Source: Marinobacter pelagius (GTDB lineage: Bacteria; Pseudomonadota; Gammaproteobacteria; Pseudomonadales; Oleiphilaceae). Taken from it: DNA of 64,000 nt. Shown piece after piece: positions 36,252 through 53,163 of the stretch. The position numbers and the translations under genes are program-made. Each line of letters opens with the position of its first letter. Positions within the stretch are counted from its first letter, which is position 1. The DNA lies in the NCBI RefSeq assembly GCF_900114925.1, contig NZ_FOUR01000008.1:62001-126000 (forward strand), given 5' to 3'. Under the pieces are notes generated by a model, which did not search any database, had not been told where the DNA came from, and saw only the letters and a list, made by a program, of their open reading frames with translations.

Positions 36252-38777
36252 TCAGAACAGTTGGCGGGAGAGGTCACTGCCACCGTTGTCACTGCCGCCA
36301 CCGTTGCTGTCCTCGGCTGTCAGTGCTGGTGGCGCTTCCTCTTCCTTGAACAGTTCGAATATGCCTTCCTCCCCGGGGCGCGCCCGTTCGCCGGTCTCCG
36401 GATTGATGCGCACGTTCACAATGCCGTTCGGGCGTGGCATCACGGCTGGTGGCGCGTCCTTGAGGGCGACCTGCATATAATCGATCCAGATCGGCAGGGC
36501 GGTGCTGGCGCCGTACTCGCCGCGGCCCAGAGGCGCCGGCTGGTCGAAGCCTACCCATACGGTGGTGGCAACCTTGTGGTTGAAGCCGGCAAACCAGGTA
36601 TCCCGCTGCTCGTTCGTGGTTCCGGTCTTGCCGGCGATGTCGCTGCGACCGAGGGCCTGTGCCCGGCGGCCGGTGCCGCGGCGGATCACGTCCTGCATCA
36701 TCGAGTGCAGGATATAGACAGAGCGCTCGTCGGCAAGCCGCTTCATGAGCCGAATCGATTGGTCATCCCGGGTGTCTGTCAGCCCCTCGCTGGTCAGGTC
36801 CTTCGGGTTGGCGTCTGTCAGCGATTCGGGAGTCTCTTCGAGCTCTTCTTTGGCGACCAGGTCGTCGCAGTTGTCCTCGCAAAGGATGGTCTTGGGAGCC
36901 TGGTAGACCACCTCGCCGTTCATGTCCCGAATTTCCTCGATGAGGTAGGGTTCCACATCGAAGCCGCCATTGGCGATAACGGCCTGGGCGCGGGCCAGTT
37001 GCATGGGGGTGATCAGACCACTGCCGAGCGCCAGAGACAGGTTGTCCGGCATGTTATCGACGGGGATGCGAAGCTGTTCCAGGTTCTCGAGCGTGGTCCT
37101 GATGCCGACATCGCGTAACAGCCGGACGGAAACGAGGTTCTTGGAGCTATAAAGTGCCTCTCGAAGCCGGGTCGGACCACCGAAGCGGCCTGACGAGTTT
37201 TCCGGTCGCCAGGCGGTTTCCAGTTCTGAGTCCTCGAACACGATCGGCGCATCATTGTAGATGGTCGCCGGAGTCATGCCGTTCTCGAGTGCCGTCAGGT
37301 ACAGGAATGGCTTGAAGGTGGAGCCGGGCTGGCGATCAGCCTGGGTTGCCCGGTTGTATTTGCTCTGATTGAAGCTGTAGCCACCGGCGAGCGCCTCGAT
37401 GGCGCCGGTGTCTGCTTTGAGGGAAATCAGTGCGCCCTCAACTCTCGGTACCTGGCTCAGGGCCACCTTGACCGGGGTGATTCGAGGCTCTTCGGAGCCT
37501 GTGTCTTCCGGGTCGATCATGGCCGGGTTCTGCAGCTTCACGTAGATCACGTCACCGACCGCAACCACATCGGAAGGCTTCTTGGGCTCGGGTCCGGCCA
37601 GGTCCTCGGTTTTGTAGCGTTTGGCCCAGGTCATGGTTTCGAAGGGCATGACGGCTTGCCCTATACCTCTGGCATGGACGAGGGCCTGCTGTTCCTCATC
37701 GCTGACTGAGGTGACGATTGCGGGCAGAAGAGACTCGACCCGCGGGTAATTGCTGGCCAGTTCCGCTACGTCGCGTTCCTGCAGCTCTGAAGGTTCAAGC
37801 TGGCCGATCGGCCCCCGGTAGCCATGTCGCTGGTCATAGGCTTCCAGTCCGGCACGCAGGGCTTCTGTCGCCGTCTGTTGCTTGTCACCTTCCACCGTCA
37901 GGGTGACGGAGTAGCCGTCGGTATAGGCGTCCTCGCCAAATCGGCGCACCATCTCGGCCCGCGCCATTTCCGCAACATAGTCGGCATCCACTTCCGCTTC
38001 GGTCGCGTTATAGCTGGCGGTCAGCGGGGCGTTTACTGCCAGGTCATAGGCATCAGCGGTGATGTAGCCCAGTTCCTGCATGCGCCCAAGGATCCAGTTC
38101 CGGCGGATCAATGCGCGCTCCGGGTTGGCCAGCGGGTTATAGGCCGAGGGAGCCTTTGGTAGGCCGGCCAGCATGGCCATCTGAGCCAGTGTCAGCTCAT
38201 TGACAGGTTTGTCGTAGTAAACCTGTGCCGCCGCGGCAATGCCGTAGGCCCGGTTGCCCAGGTAGATCTTGTTCAGGTACAGCTCGAAAATGCGATTCTT
38301 GTCCAGCTCACGCTCTATCTGAAGAGCCAGAAGTATCTCATTGAACTTCCGTATAAAGGTCCGATCCCGTGACAAAAAGTAATTTTTTGCAACCTGCATT
38401 GTGATGGTACTGCCGCCGGACTGGATTTCACCGGTGGAGACCAATTGCACTGCAGCCCGCATCAGGCCTTTGATATCGACTCCGAAATGTTCATAGAACC
38501 GGGCGTCTTCAGCCGCCATGAAGGCTTGTAACTGAATTGTAGGGATCTGTTCGATTGTGATTGGTGCCCTTCTCTTTTCCCCGAATTCTGCTATTAATCT
38601 GTGGTCCTTGGAGTAGACCCTCAGCGGCGTCTGGAGTTTGATGTCCAGCAATTGCTCGACGGGGGGTAGCCCGGGACGAAGGTAAAGATAGAAGCCTGAC
38701 GCTGTAATAACGGCGACACTCAGTCCGGTTAGAAACAGCCAGGCGAAAAGACGAGATGTACGCAACAAATGAGACAT
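36252..38777 (-). CDS. mrcA: penicillin-binding protein 1A
   Basis: An 841-residue class A PBP polymerising and crosslinking peptidoglycan. After a membrane anchor (about 9-30), the transglycosylase domain shows EDARFYEHFGVD and GGSTITMQVAKNYFLS. The transpeptidase domain has the active-site S-x-x-K in GSTFKPFLY, SKN in SSKNLVS, and KTGTT. A long insert between the two, with a QNPAMID region, is usual for PBP1A. Divergent from pilMNOPQ over a 196-bp gap, the order seen across gammaproteobacteria. The 3' end faces the malic enzyme. Confidence 0.96.
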   Translation of the reverse strand: MSHLLRTSRLFAWLFLTGLSVAVITASGFYLYLRPGLPPVEQLLDIKLQTPLRVYSKDHRLIAEFGEKRRAPITIEQIPTIQLQAFMAAEDARFYEHFGVDIKGLMRAAVQLVSTGEIQSGGSTITMQVAKNYFLSRDRTFIRKFNEILLALQIERELDKNRIFELYLNKIYLGNRAYGIAAAAQVYYDKPVNELTLAQMAMLAGLPKAPSAYNPLANPERALIRRNWILGRMQELGYITADAYDLAVNAPLTASYNATEAEVDADYVAEMARAEMVRRFGEDAYTDGYSVTLTVEGDKQQTATEALRAGLEAYDQRHGYRGPIGQLEPSELQERDVAELASNYPRVESLLPAIVTSVSDEEQQALVHARGIGQAVMPFETMTWAKRYKTEDLAGPEPKKPSDVVAVGDVIYVKLQNPAMIDPEDTGSEEPRITPVKVALSQVPRVEGALISLKADTGAIEALAGGYSFNQSKYNRATQADRQPGSTFKPFLYLTALENGMTPATIYNDAPIVFEDSELETAWRPENSSGRFGGPTRLREALYSSKNLVSVRLLRDVGIRTTLENLEQLRIPVDNMPDNLSLALGSGLITPMQLARAQAVIANGGFDVEPYLIEEIRDMNGEVVYQAPKTILCEDNCDDLVAKEELEETPESLTDANPKDLTSEGLTDTRDDQSIRLMKRLADERSVYILHSMMQDVIRRGTGRRAQALGRSDIAGKTGTTNEQRDTWFAGFNHKVATTVWVGFDQPAPLGRGEYGASTALPIWIDYMQVALKDAPPAVMPRPNGIVNVRINPETGERARPGEEGIFELFKEEEAPPALTAEDSNGGGSDNGGSDLSRQLF

Positions 38778-38964
38778 TTTTTTCTGACAACTGTTGGATA
38801 TAGGTCTATCATTTGAGAAATTGCTTTAGGAAGAGTAACTCACTTCGCTGTTAAGCAATGCATCTCAAAAAAGAAGAACAGGCATTGTAGACGGAAAGCA
38901 GAAGAAATTCTCTTACATAAAAAACACATAAGTTATTTAACCGGGTGCATGTAACCAGGTATAG

Positions 38965-40037
<1,073 letters not shown>

Positions 40038-40038
<1 letters not shown>

Positions 40039-40601
40039 TGGCAAAGATTAACCTCAGACCCTGGCGGGAAGAGCTGCGCGCCGAGAAGCAGAAGCAGTTC
40101 GTGGTCATGATCCTGGCTGCAGCGATTATTGGCGCCGGTAGTGTGTTCCTCTGGAAAACCGACATGGACAACCGGATTGCCTACCAGCAATCCCGTAACG
40201 CCTACATAGAAACAGCGTCCAAGAAACTGGATGCCCAGATCAAGGAAATCGAGAACCTCAAGCGCAAGCGCGACGAGCTGCTGGCGCGGATGCAGGTTAT
40301 CCAGGATCTCCAGGGCAAGCGTCCGGTGATTGTTCGGGTGTTTGATGAACTGGTAAAAACCCTCCCGGACGGTCTTTTCTACACGGACCTGAAGAAAACC
40401 GGCGACAGCATCCAGATTGTCGGTATGGCCGAGTCCAACAGCCGGATTTCCACCCTCATGCGCGATTTCGAGAAGTCAGACTGGTTCGCCGATCCAAACC
40501 TCTCCAATGTTGCCGCTGCCGACCAGCGCCGCGCCGGATACAGCCAGTTCAACCTGTCTGTGAAACAGAAAACCCCCGAGCCCGAAGGGGAGGATAAGTA
40601 A
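40038..40601 (+). CDS. pilN: type IV pilus assembly protein PilN
   Basis: A 187-residue inner-membrane protein. The cytoplasmic N-terminus AKINLRPWREE is the INLLPWR-type motif that docks into PilM. One membrane helix (about 20-38) is followed by a coiled-coil region and a periplasmic domain. It heterodimerises with PilO. The ATG at 40038 overlaps the pilM stop, and the open frame upstream lies within pilM. The stop overlaps pilO by one base. Confidence 0.94.
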
Positions 40602-41212
40602 TGAGCCTCGCGGACTCTCTCAAAAGCCTGAATGAATTCGACGTCAATGATCTGGACCTCAACAACGCCGGCATCTGGCCGACACCGGTCAAGATCATTG
40701 TTGCCCTGATCGTGTTCGGACTGATCGTCGGCGGCGGTTACTGGTTTTTCGTCAAGGATCAGTATGCCCAGCTCGAACGGGTGCAGAAAACCGAACAGGA
40801 ATTGCGCAAGAAATACGAAGAGAAAGCCTATCAGGTAGCCAACCTGGATGTGTTCAAGGCGCAAATGGCCGAAATGGAGGAAACCTTTGGCGCGCTGGTG
40901 CGTCAGTTGCCCAGTGAAACCGAGGTGCCCGGCCTGCTCGAGGATATCACCAACACCGCTCTTGGCAGCGGGCTGTCGTTGCAGGAAATCAAACTGCAAC
41001 CGGAGCAGCAGCGTGATTTCTATGCTGAGTTGCCCATCAATATCCGGGTTTCCGGCACCTACCACGAGCTGGCGTCATTTGTGAGCAGTGTTGCAAGTCT
41101 CCCGCGGATCGTGACACTGCACGATTTAACCATCAAACCAACAGGCGGAGATGGAGAGCAGCTTGATATGCAGGTTGTCGCTCGTACTTACCGCTACCGG
41201 GCTGGAGAGTGA
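40601..41212 (+). CDS. pilO: type IV pilus assembly protein PilO
   Basis: A 203-residue bitopic protein with a short cytoplasmic N-terminus (SLKSLNEFDVNDLDLNNAGIW), one membrane helix (about 28-48), a coiled coil, and a ferredoxin-like periplasmic domain (GLSLQEIKLQPEQQ; YHELASFVSSVASLPRIVTL). It partners PilN and bridges to PilP. Overlapping starts and stops on both sides indicate one operon. Confidence 0.94.
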   Translation: MSLADSLKSLNEFDVNDLDLNNAGIWPTPVKIIVALIVFGLIVGGGYWFFVKDQYAQLERVQKTEQELRKKYEEKAYQVANLDVFKAQMAEMEETFGALVRQLPSETEVPGLLEDITNTALGSGLSLQEIKLQPEQQRDFYAELPINIRVSGTYHELASFVSSVASLPRIVTLHDLTIKPTGGDGEQLDMQVVARTYRYRAGE

Positions 41213-41214
41213 GC

Positions 41215-41763
41215 ATGGCAGCAAAGCATGCAGGTAAGGCCTGGCTGGGAGTGTGTCTGGTGTCCTTGCTGACGGCCTGTACCCAGGAAAGCGGTTTTTC
41301 GGATCTGGATCAGTTCATGGCAGAAACCCGGGCCAAGCCCCGAGGGCACGTAGAGCCATTGCCGGAATTCAAGGCGTATGAGGCGTTTACCTATTCGGCA
41401 GCGGACCGGCGTGCGCCATTCGAGCCACCGGTGGACGTTCAGCTGACCATGGTCGATGACCAGCCTGTCAGCGACGTCGAGCCGGATCTGGATCGGCCCC
41501 GTGAGGTGCTGGAGAACTTTGATCTGAAAGAGCTCAGCATGGTGGGCACGCTTCAGGGGCCGACAGGCAATCTGTTCGCACTTATTCGCGATAACTCCGG
41601 TGGTATTCACCGCGTTCGTTCCGGCAATTACATGGGCCAGAATTATGGCCGGATTGTTGGTGTCAGCGAAACCCGCATCGAACTGATTGAAATCGTTCCG
41701 AATGGCTCGGGCGGATGGGTCGAGCGTCCTCGTTCCCTGTCTCTGGACGAGGAACAAGGCTAA
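41215..41763 (+). CDS. pilP: type IV pilus lipoprotein PilP
   Basis: A 182-residue lipoprotein with the lipobox LLTAC near residue 20-24. The C-terminal HR domain (MVGTLQGPTGNLFALIRDNSGGIHRVRSGNYMG, written here as separate motifs MVGTLQG and HRVRSGNYMG) links the PilN/PilO pair to the PilQ secretin. The ATG at 41215 has GGAGAG 5 bp upstream; a GTG at 41209 would add two residues. pilQ starts 11 bp after the stop. Confidence 0.93.
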   Translation: MAAKHAGKAWLGVCLVSLLTACTQESGFSDLDQFMAETRAKPRGHVEPLPEFKAYEAFTYSAADRRAPFEPPVDVQLTMVDDQPVSDVEPDLDRPREVLENFDLKELSMVGTLQGPTGNLFALIRDNSGGIHRVRSGNYMGQNYGRIVGVSETRIELIEIVPNGSGGWVERPRSLSLDEEQG

Positions 41764-41774
41764 GGAGCGGCACA

Positions 41775-43895
41775 ATGAAATTTGAAAGAAACATGCACGA
41801 ACAAAAAGGTTTGGGGTCGAGGCTAGCGATGTTCAAAAAACTCAATGTATACGTCGGCGTGATTGCTTTGGGGTTGTTCTCCGGCCTGGCCAGTGCGGTC
41901 ACGCTGGAAGACGTGTCGTTTTCCTCGCTGCCGGGAGAACGCCTGGAGGTAACGCTCCAGTTTGACGGGCAACCGCCCGAGCCCTCCGGCTACACTATCG
42001 AGCGCCCGGCTCGTATCGCTGTGGATCTGCGTGATACCACCAGCGGTCTGGACAGCCGGAGCATCCCCCTCGGCGGTGGCAATGCCCAGAGCATGACGGT
42101 AGTGGAAACGCCCGATCGCACCCGCCTGATTTTCAATCTGGTGGAACTGGTGCCTTACGACACAGTTCGCCGCGACAACTCATTGGTGATGACCATTGGC
42201 GGTGAAGGCGCTGCCGAGGCATCTGCCGGTACTAGTGGCTCCGCGGCTCCGGCCACTACGTCTACTCGCACTGCTCCCAATACCCTGGCGGGTGTGGATT
42301 TCCGCCGCGGCAAGGATGGCGAGGGGCGTGTCATCATCGATCTCGGTTCCGGCAGCACGCCGGTCGATCTGTCCGAGCTCGGTGGCCGGATCCGCCTGAC
42401 CATGCCTGAGCTGTCAGTTCCGGAGAACCTGCGCCGTCGCCTGGATGTTACCGATTTCGCGACTCCGGTAACCCGTATCGACACCTACACCGAAGATGGC
42501 AATGCTGTCGTCGAGATCCGTCCCGAAGGTAATTACGACTACATCGCTTACCAGTCCGGCAGCGAGTTCACCGTAAGTGTGGAAAAACTGACCGAACAGG
42601 AGGCCGAAGCCCGTCGCGAAGAGAAGTTCCCGTACACAGGGGATAAGCTGTCCCTGAACTTCCAGGACATCGAAGTGCGTTCGGTGCTGCAGCTGATCGC
42701 GGATTTCACCGGCCTGAACCTGGTAGCCAGTGACACCGTGAGTGGCAGCATCACACTGCGTCTGCAGAACGTACCCTGGGATCAGGCTCTGGACCTGATT
42801 CTCAAGACCAAGGGCCTGGACAAGCGCCAGATCGGTAATGTTCTGCTGGTTGCGCCAGCGGATGAAATCGCAGCCCGCGAGAAACTGGAACTTGAAACCA
42901 CCAAGCAAATTGCCGAGCTGGCGCCGGTTCGCCTCGATATCATCCAGGTCAACTACGCCAAGGCCGCCGATGTCGTCGAGCTGATCAAAGCGGACGAAGA
43001 GCTCATTTCGGATCGTGGTTTCGTGTCTTCAGATGTGCGTACCAACACCATCAGCGTGCGTGAGACCTCCCAGAAGCTCGAGGAAATCCGCCGTCTGGTG
43101 TCCACCTGGGACGTACCGGTACGCCAGGTGTCCATTGAAGCGCGGATCGTTCGCGCCCAGACCAACGTTGCCGAGAACCTGGGTATTCGCTGGGGTGGCG
43201 CGGCTTACGATGTGAGCGGCGACAACGTGTTCACCGTCGGTGGCTCTCAGGGTACCCTGCAGGAGGCCCGTGACGCGGCCTCCGGCACCGACAGCACCAT
43301 TACCTTCCCGGGTGCGCTGGCTGTGGATCTGGGTGTCAGTGGTGAGGGCGCCTCTTCCTTCGCTATCGGCTGGGGCAGCGACGACTTCCTGGTGGATCTG
43401 GAACTGTCGGCCCTGGAAAGTGACGGTCAAGCCGAGGTTGTTTCCCAGCCGCGTGTCGTGACCGCTGATCGCCAGACGGCCTCCATCAAGTCCGGTGAGG
43501 AAATTCCTTACCAGGAGGCCTCTTCCAGCGGTGCCACCTCCGTATCCTTCAAGGAAGCGGTGCTGTCCCTGGAAGTGACTCCGCAGATCACGCCGGATGA
43601 CAAGATCATCATGGATCTGGTGGTGAACCAGGATTCCCGCGGCGAGGTTACTGCCGGTATCCCGTCCATCAACACCAATGAGGTCACCACGCAGGTGCTC
43701 GTCGGTAATGGTGAAACCGTGGTTCTGGGCGGTATCTTCCAGTCTGAGGTGGCCACCCAGGTGACCAAGACGCCGTTCCTTGGCGACATTCCCTATCTGG
43801 GTCGCCTGTTCAAGCGGACCGAACACATCGACGAGCGTAGCGAGCTGTTGATTTTCATCACGCCGAAAATCATCAAGAACGATTTGCTCCGGTAA
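41775..43895 (+). CDS. pilQ: type IV pilus secretin PilQ
   Basis: A 706-residue outer-membrane secretin through which the pilus emerges. A signal-like segment (about 18-36) precedes two AMIN domains (VTLEDVSFSSLPGERLEV; VDFRRGKDGEGRVII), then the STN/N0 domain (KLSLNFQDIEVRSVLQLIADF), an N1 domain and the C-terminal secretin beta-barrel (VVLGGIFQSEV; FLGDIPYLGRLFK). I chose the ATG at 41775, supported by AAGGAG 7 bp upstream; the open frame begins 60 bp earlier within pilP. The operon ends with a terminator. Confidence 0.95.
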   Translation: MKFERNMHEQKGLGSRLAMFKKLNVYVGVIALGLFSGLASAVTLEDVSFSSLPGERLEVTLQFDGQPPEPSGYTIERPARIAVDLRDTTSGLDSRSIPLGGGNAQSMTVVETPDRTRLIFNLVELVPYDTVRRDNSLVMTIGGEGAAEASAGTSGSAAPATTSTRTAPNTLAGVDFRRGKDGEGRVIIDLGSGSTPVDLSELGGRIRLTMPELSVPENLRRRLDVTDFATPVTRIDTYTEDGNAVVEIRPEGNYDYIAYQSGSEFTVSVEKLTEQEAEARREEKFPYTGDKLSLNFQDIEVRSVLQLIADFTGLNLVASDTVSGSITLRLQNVPWDQALDLILKTKGLDKRQIGNVLLVAPADEIAAREKLELETTKQIAELAPVRLDIIQVNYAKAADVVELIKADEELISDRGFVSSDVRTNTISVRETSQKLEEIRRLVSTWDVPVRQVSIEARIVRAQTNVAENLGIRWGGAAYDVSGDNVFTVGGSQGTLQEARDAASGTDSTITFPGALAVDLGVSGEGASSFAIGWGSDDFLVDLELSALESDGQAEVVSQPRVVTADRQTASIKSGEEIPYQEASSSGATSVSFKEAVLSLEVTPQITPDDKIIMDLVVNQDSRGEVTAGIPSINTNEVTTQVLVGNGETVVLGGIFQSEVATQVTKTPFLGDIPYLGRLFKRTEHIDERSELLIFITPKIIKNDLLR

Positions 43896-43913
43896 TCGTT
43901 CTGCTGAAGCCAG

Positions 43914-43945
43914 AAGCCGCCGCGTAAAACCGGCGGCTTTTTTTG
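43914..43945 (+). terminator. intrinsic terminator after pilQ
   Basis: AAGCCGCCG pairs with CGGCGGCTT around a short loop, and a T-run follows. It lies 18 bp after the pilQ stop and before aroK. Confidence 0.88.
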
Positions 43946-43984
43946 TGATATTCTCACCCGCCTGAAACCTGTTGAGCGGAAGTT

Positions 43985-44551
43985 ATGTCTTTGCCCAAAC
44001 GCATTGTTCTGGTTGGCCCGATGGGCGCCGGGAAAAGTACTATCGGTCGCATGCTGGCCCGTGAGCTGGGTTACCGTTTTCTCGATACCGACCGGATCAT
44101 CGAAGAGCGGTGCGGTGCCAATATCCCGTGGATTTTTGATGTTGAAGGCGAAGATGGTTTCCGGCAGCGGGAAACTGCCATGCTTGAGGAGTTGTCCGCT
44201 GAGCCTCAAACCGTCCTTGCCACGGGCGGGGGGGCGGTAATGCGTCCCGAGAATCATCCTTTGTTGAAGCGGGATTCAATCGTGGTCTACCTCAAGACCT
44301 CGATCGATCAACAGGTTGAGCGAACCCGCAAAGACAGGAATCGCCCGCTGTTGCAGAATGATGATCCCGAGGCGGTCTTGCGCCGGTTATTCGAGCTCCG
44401 GGATCCGATCTACCGGCAGTTGGCAGACGTTGTCATGTATACGGACCGGAAAAGCCCTCGCCTGGTGGTCCGGCAACTGATCAATCGTATTAACCCGAGA
44501 ACGCCACGGCATCGGCGCCAGGTGCGTAAGGAAGGTCGCAACCATGTCTGA
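43985..44551 (+). CDS. aroK: shikimate kinase
   Basis: A 188-residue P-loop kinase phosphorylating shikimate in the aromatic amino acid pathway. Walker A is GPMGAGKS (about 11-18). DTDRIIEER binds shikimate and magnesium, and ATGGGAV is the other substrate loop. The LID region is [11 protein letters not shown]. It overlaps aroB by 8 bp. The C-terminal 15 residues are basic and beyond the usual end of the family. Confidence 0.96.
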   Translation: MSLPKRIVLVGPMGAGKSTIGRMLARELGYRFLDTDRIIEERCGANIPWIFDVEGEDGFRQRETAMLEELSAEPQTVLATGGGAVMRPENHPLLKRDSIVVYLKTSIDQQVERTRKDRNRPLLQNDDPEAVLRRLFELRDPIYRQLADVVMYTDRKSPRLVVRQLINRINPRTPRHRRQVRKEGRNHV

Positions 44552-45638
44552 GATATTCCGGGAGCTCACCGTTGATCTGGGTGAGCGAAGCTATCCGATC
44601 ATCATCGGTTCAGGGCTGTTGGGTAGCACCGATCTTTCCCCTTACGTCGCCGGCTCCCAAGTCATGATCGTAACCAACGACACCGTGGCTCCCCTTTACC
44701 TGGACAAGATCCGCAACAGTTTTCCGGGCAAGCAGGTCGATACCGTCGTGCTTCCGGACGGCGAAAAATTCAAGGACTGGCAAACCCTCAATCAGATTTT
44801 CGATGCGCTGCTGGAGCAGCGGCACAGCCGGAAGACCACGCTGGTGGCCCTCGGCGGCGGTGTCATCGGGGATATGGCCGGGTTTGCCGCTGCCTGTTAC
44901 CAGAGGGGCGTGCCTTTTATCCAGGTGCCTACAACCCTTTTGTCACAGGTTGATTCCTCTGTCGGCGGCAAGACCGGCATCAATCATCCGCTTGGCAAGA
45001 ACATGATCGGAGCCTTCCATCAGCCGCAGGTGGTGCTGATCGACACCGATACCCTGCAAACCCTGCCACCGCGGGAAGTGTCAGCGGGGCTGGCGGAAGT
45101 GATCAAGTACGGCTTGATCCGGGATACAGAGTTTCTTGCCTGGCTCGAAGACAATATGGATGCGCTGGTGGGGCTGGAAGCAGGGGCGCTGGCCGAAGCG
45201 ATCTATCGCTCCTGTGCCTGCAAGGCGGAGGTCGTGGCTCTTGATGAGAGGGAAGGGGGGCTGCGGGCCATCCTTAACCTGGGCCACACATTTGGTCACG
45301 CCATCGAGACATTCGCCGGTTATGGAACCTGGCTCCATGGCGAGGCAGTGGGTACCGGAATGCTCATGGCGGCGGACCTGTCTGTTCGTGAAGGCATGAT
45401 TTCGCGAACCGATTACGAGCGTACCGCGAATCTCATCATTCGCGCTGGGTTGCCGAGATTACCCCCGGAAACCATGGTGCCGGATGATTTTATGCGTCTG
45501 ATGGCAGTGGACAAGAAAAACGTGGACGGTCAGTTGCGTTTGGTTTTGCTGAAAGCCATCGGTAATGCAATAGTGACAGCTGGTGCTTCCTCTGGACACC
45601 TTTCTGGGACCCTGAGCTCTTTTTGTCAGGAGGCCTGA
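44544..45638 (+). CDS. aroB: 3-dehydroquinate synthase
   Basis: A 364-residue NAD- and zinc-dependent enzyme making 3-dehydroquinate, the second step of the shikimate pathway. NAD-binding is in LPDGEKFK and [15 protein letters not shown]. The zinc ligands are in the conserved Glu of GLAEVIKYG and the histidines of [11 protein letters not shown] and [25 protein letters not shown] is diagnostic. Coupled to aroK by overlap. In Pseudomonas a SPOR/ATPase gene separates aroB from gltB; here only 147 bp do. Confidence 0.97.
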   Translation: MSEIFRELTVDLGERSYPIIIGSGLLGSTDLSPYVAGSQVMIVTNDTVAPLYLDKIRNSFPGKQVDTVVLPDGEKFKDWQTLNQIFDALLEQRHSRKTTLVALGGGVIGDMAGFAAACYQRGVPFIQVPTTLLSQVDSSVGGKTGINHPLGKNMIGAFHQPQVVLIDTDTLQTLPPREVSAGLAEVIKYGLIRDTEFLAWLEDNMDALVGLEAGALAEAIYRSCACKAEVVALDEREGGLRAILNLGHTFGHAIETFAGYGTWLHGEAVGTGMLMAADLSVREGMISRTDYERTANLIIRAGLPRLPPETMVPDDFMRLMAVDKKNVDGQLRLVLLKAIGNAIVTAGASSGHLSGTLSSFCQEA

Positions 45639-45663
45639 AAACCGGGAAGAAAAACAAAAAAGT

Positions 45664-45692
45664 TTGTATACGTAGATCTACGTGTGTAAAAT
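45664..45692 (+). promoter_or_regulatory. likely gltB promoter with palindromic operator in the spacer
   Basis: TTGTAT (45664-45669) and TAAAAT (45687-45692) are separated by exactly 17 bp. The spacer contains ACGTAGATCTACGT at 45670-45683, a perfect 14-bp palindrome directly after the -35 box. This is a natural position for repression of gltBD. A small hairpin (GCACCATTTTGGTGC, 45728-45742) lies in the 5' leader. Confidence 0.6.
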
Positions 45693-45785
45693 CGCTTCCC
45701 CATTTTTTTGGAGTCAGTGCATGTTTTGCACCATTTTGGTGCGTAACTCACTGATTGAAAAGCATTTATACGCGAGAGAACGCTT

Positions 45786-50234
<4,449 letters not shown>

Positions 50235-50294
50235 CCGCCCGGTTCGAAGAGGTTTGGGGGTGTACGGCGGGTCCGGCACCCCGGTCGAAATTGA

Positions 50295-51731
<1,437 letters not shown>

Positions 51732-51744
51732 GGCGTTAGCCCAA

Positions 51745-51840
51745 GGGGTCTGAAGAAAGCCTTCTTCTGACCCCGAGTTAGCGACAAGCCCCGAAACCAG
51801 AGTCCAAGACGGGGTCAGAAGAAAGCTTTCTTCAGACCCC
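51745..51840. repeat. family B palindrome cluster B8-B9
   Basis: Two 30-bp palindromes at 51745-51774 and 51811-51840, both of the AGAA variant, 66 bp apart from start to start. They lie between the co-directional gltD and hemE, beginning 13 bp after the gltD stop. Confidence 0.92.
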
Positions 51841-51931
51841 TCGTTCTGCCCCCTTGTTCACGCCTTCCCAATTCCCCCAAACCGCGTATCATTGCACCCC
51901 AGAAAATTTGATACCCAGGCCAGGAGTTCCC

Positions 51932-52996
51932 ATGACCGAGCTGAAAAATGACCGTTTCCTGCGTGCCCTGATGCGCCAGCCCGTAGACCGTACCCCGGTG
52001 TGGATGATGCGCCAGGCCGGCCGCTATCTGCCGGAGTACCGTGCCACCCGGGCCAAGGCCGGTGATTTTCTCAGTCTGTGCAAGAACACCGAGCTGGCTT
52101 GTGAGGTCACTCTGCAGCCCCTGGAGCGCTTCCCGCTGGATGCCGCCATTCTGTTCTCCGACATCCTGACCATTCCGGATGCACTCGGACTGGGGCTGTA
52201 TTTCGAGACCGGTGAAGGGCCCAAGTTCAAGCACACCATCCGTTCGGCGGCGGATGTGGATGCGCTGCCGGCGATGAACCCGGAAGTGGACCTGGACTAC
52301 GTCATGAACGCCGTGTCCACGATTCGCTCTGCGCTCGGCGGGCGGGTACCGCTGATCGGGTTTTCGGGAAGCCCCTGGACCCTGGCGACCTACATGATCG
52401 AGGGAGGCTCATCGAAGGATTTCCGCGAGGCCAAGAAGCTCATGTATGGCCAGCCGGAGGTGATGCATCGTCTGCTGGATCATCTGGCGAACGCCGTGAT
52501 TGACTACCTCAACGGTCAGATCAAGGCCGGCGCCCAGGCGGTGCAGATCTTTGACACCTGGGGTGGCGTGCTGAGCAGCTGGGCTTACGAGGAATTCTCC
52601 CTCCGTTACATGAAGAAGATTGTCGACGGCCTGATTCGTGAGAGTGAAGGCCGGCGGGTGCCGGTGATCCTGTTCACCAAGAATGGTGGCCAGTGGCTGG
52701 AAACCATTGCCGATTCCGGTTGTGATGCTGTGGGCCTGGACTGGACCACCGATATCGGCAACGCCCGGGCCCGGATTGGTGACCGCGTTGCCCTGCAGGG
52801 CAATATGGACCCGGCCATGCTGTATGCCCCGAAAGAGCGTATCCGTCAGGAAGTGGCGGACATCCTGCGCCGCTATGGTTCCGGTCCCGGCCATATCTTC
52901 AACCTTGGTCATGGTATTACGCCGGATGTGGATCCGGAGCATGCCGGTGCCTTTATCGAGGCGGTTGTTGAGCTGAGTCCGGAATATCACCGGTAA
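51932..52996 (+). CDS. hemE: uroporphyrinogen decarboxylase
   Basis: A 354-residue TIM-barrel enzyme decarboxylating uroporphyrinogen III to coproporphyrinogen III in heme synthesis. The signature [14 protein letters not shown] (about 25-38), [17 protein letters not shown] and the catalytic Asp in [12 protein letters not shown] are all present. [13 protein letters not shown] lies near the C-terminus. The ATG at 51932 has AGGAG upstream; the longer open frame to 51854 passes through the family B repeats and is rejected. Confidence 0.97.
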   Translation: MTELKNDRFLRALMRQPVDRTPVWMMRQAGRYLPEYRATRAKAGDFLSLCKNTELACEVTLQPLERFPLDAAILFSDILTIPDALGLGLYFETGEGPKFKHTIRSAADVDALPAMNPEVDLDYVMNAVSTIRSALGGRVPLIGFSGSPWTLATYMIEGGSSKDFREAKKLMYGQPEVMHRLLDHLANAVIDYLNGQIKAGAQAVQIFDTWGGVLSSWAYEEFSLRYMKKIVDGLIRESEGRRVPVILFTKNGGQWLETIADSGCDAVGLDWTTDIGNARARIGDRVALQGNMDPAMLYAPKERIRQEVADILRRYGSGPGHIFNLGHGITPDVDPEHAGAFIEAVVELSPEYHR

Positions 52997-53023
52997 GAGC
53001 CTGACTGTCTGGTCATAGAAAAA

Positions 53024-53053
53024 GGGGGCAGATGAAAGCTTTCATCTGACCCC
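53024..53053. repeat. family B palindrome, single copy B10
   Basis: One 30-bp palindrome of the TGAA variant, starting GGGGGCAGA rather than GGGGTCAGA, 27 bp after the hemE stop. It stands alone, 110 bp before the PilZ gene. Confidence 0.88.
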
Positions 53054-53163
53054 ATGTTCACCCCGTCAAACCAGGCCGAACTCCCCCATTTCCCCCTGAT
53101 TACTGGCCGGTTTATCCTGTCCGGACTATGGTCATATAAAAAACCGACAACAGGAGCAACCGC

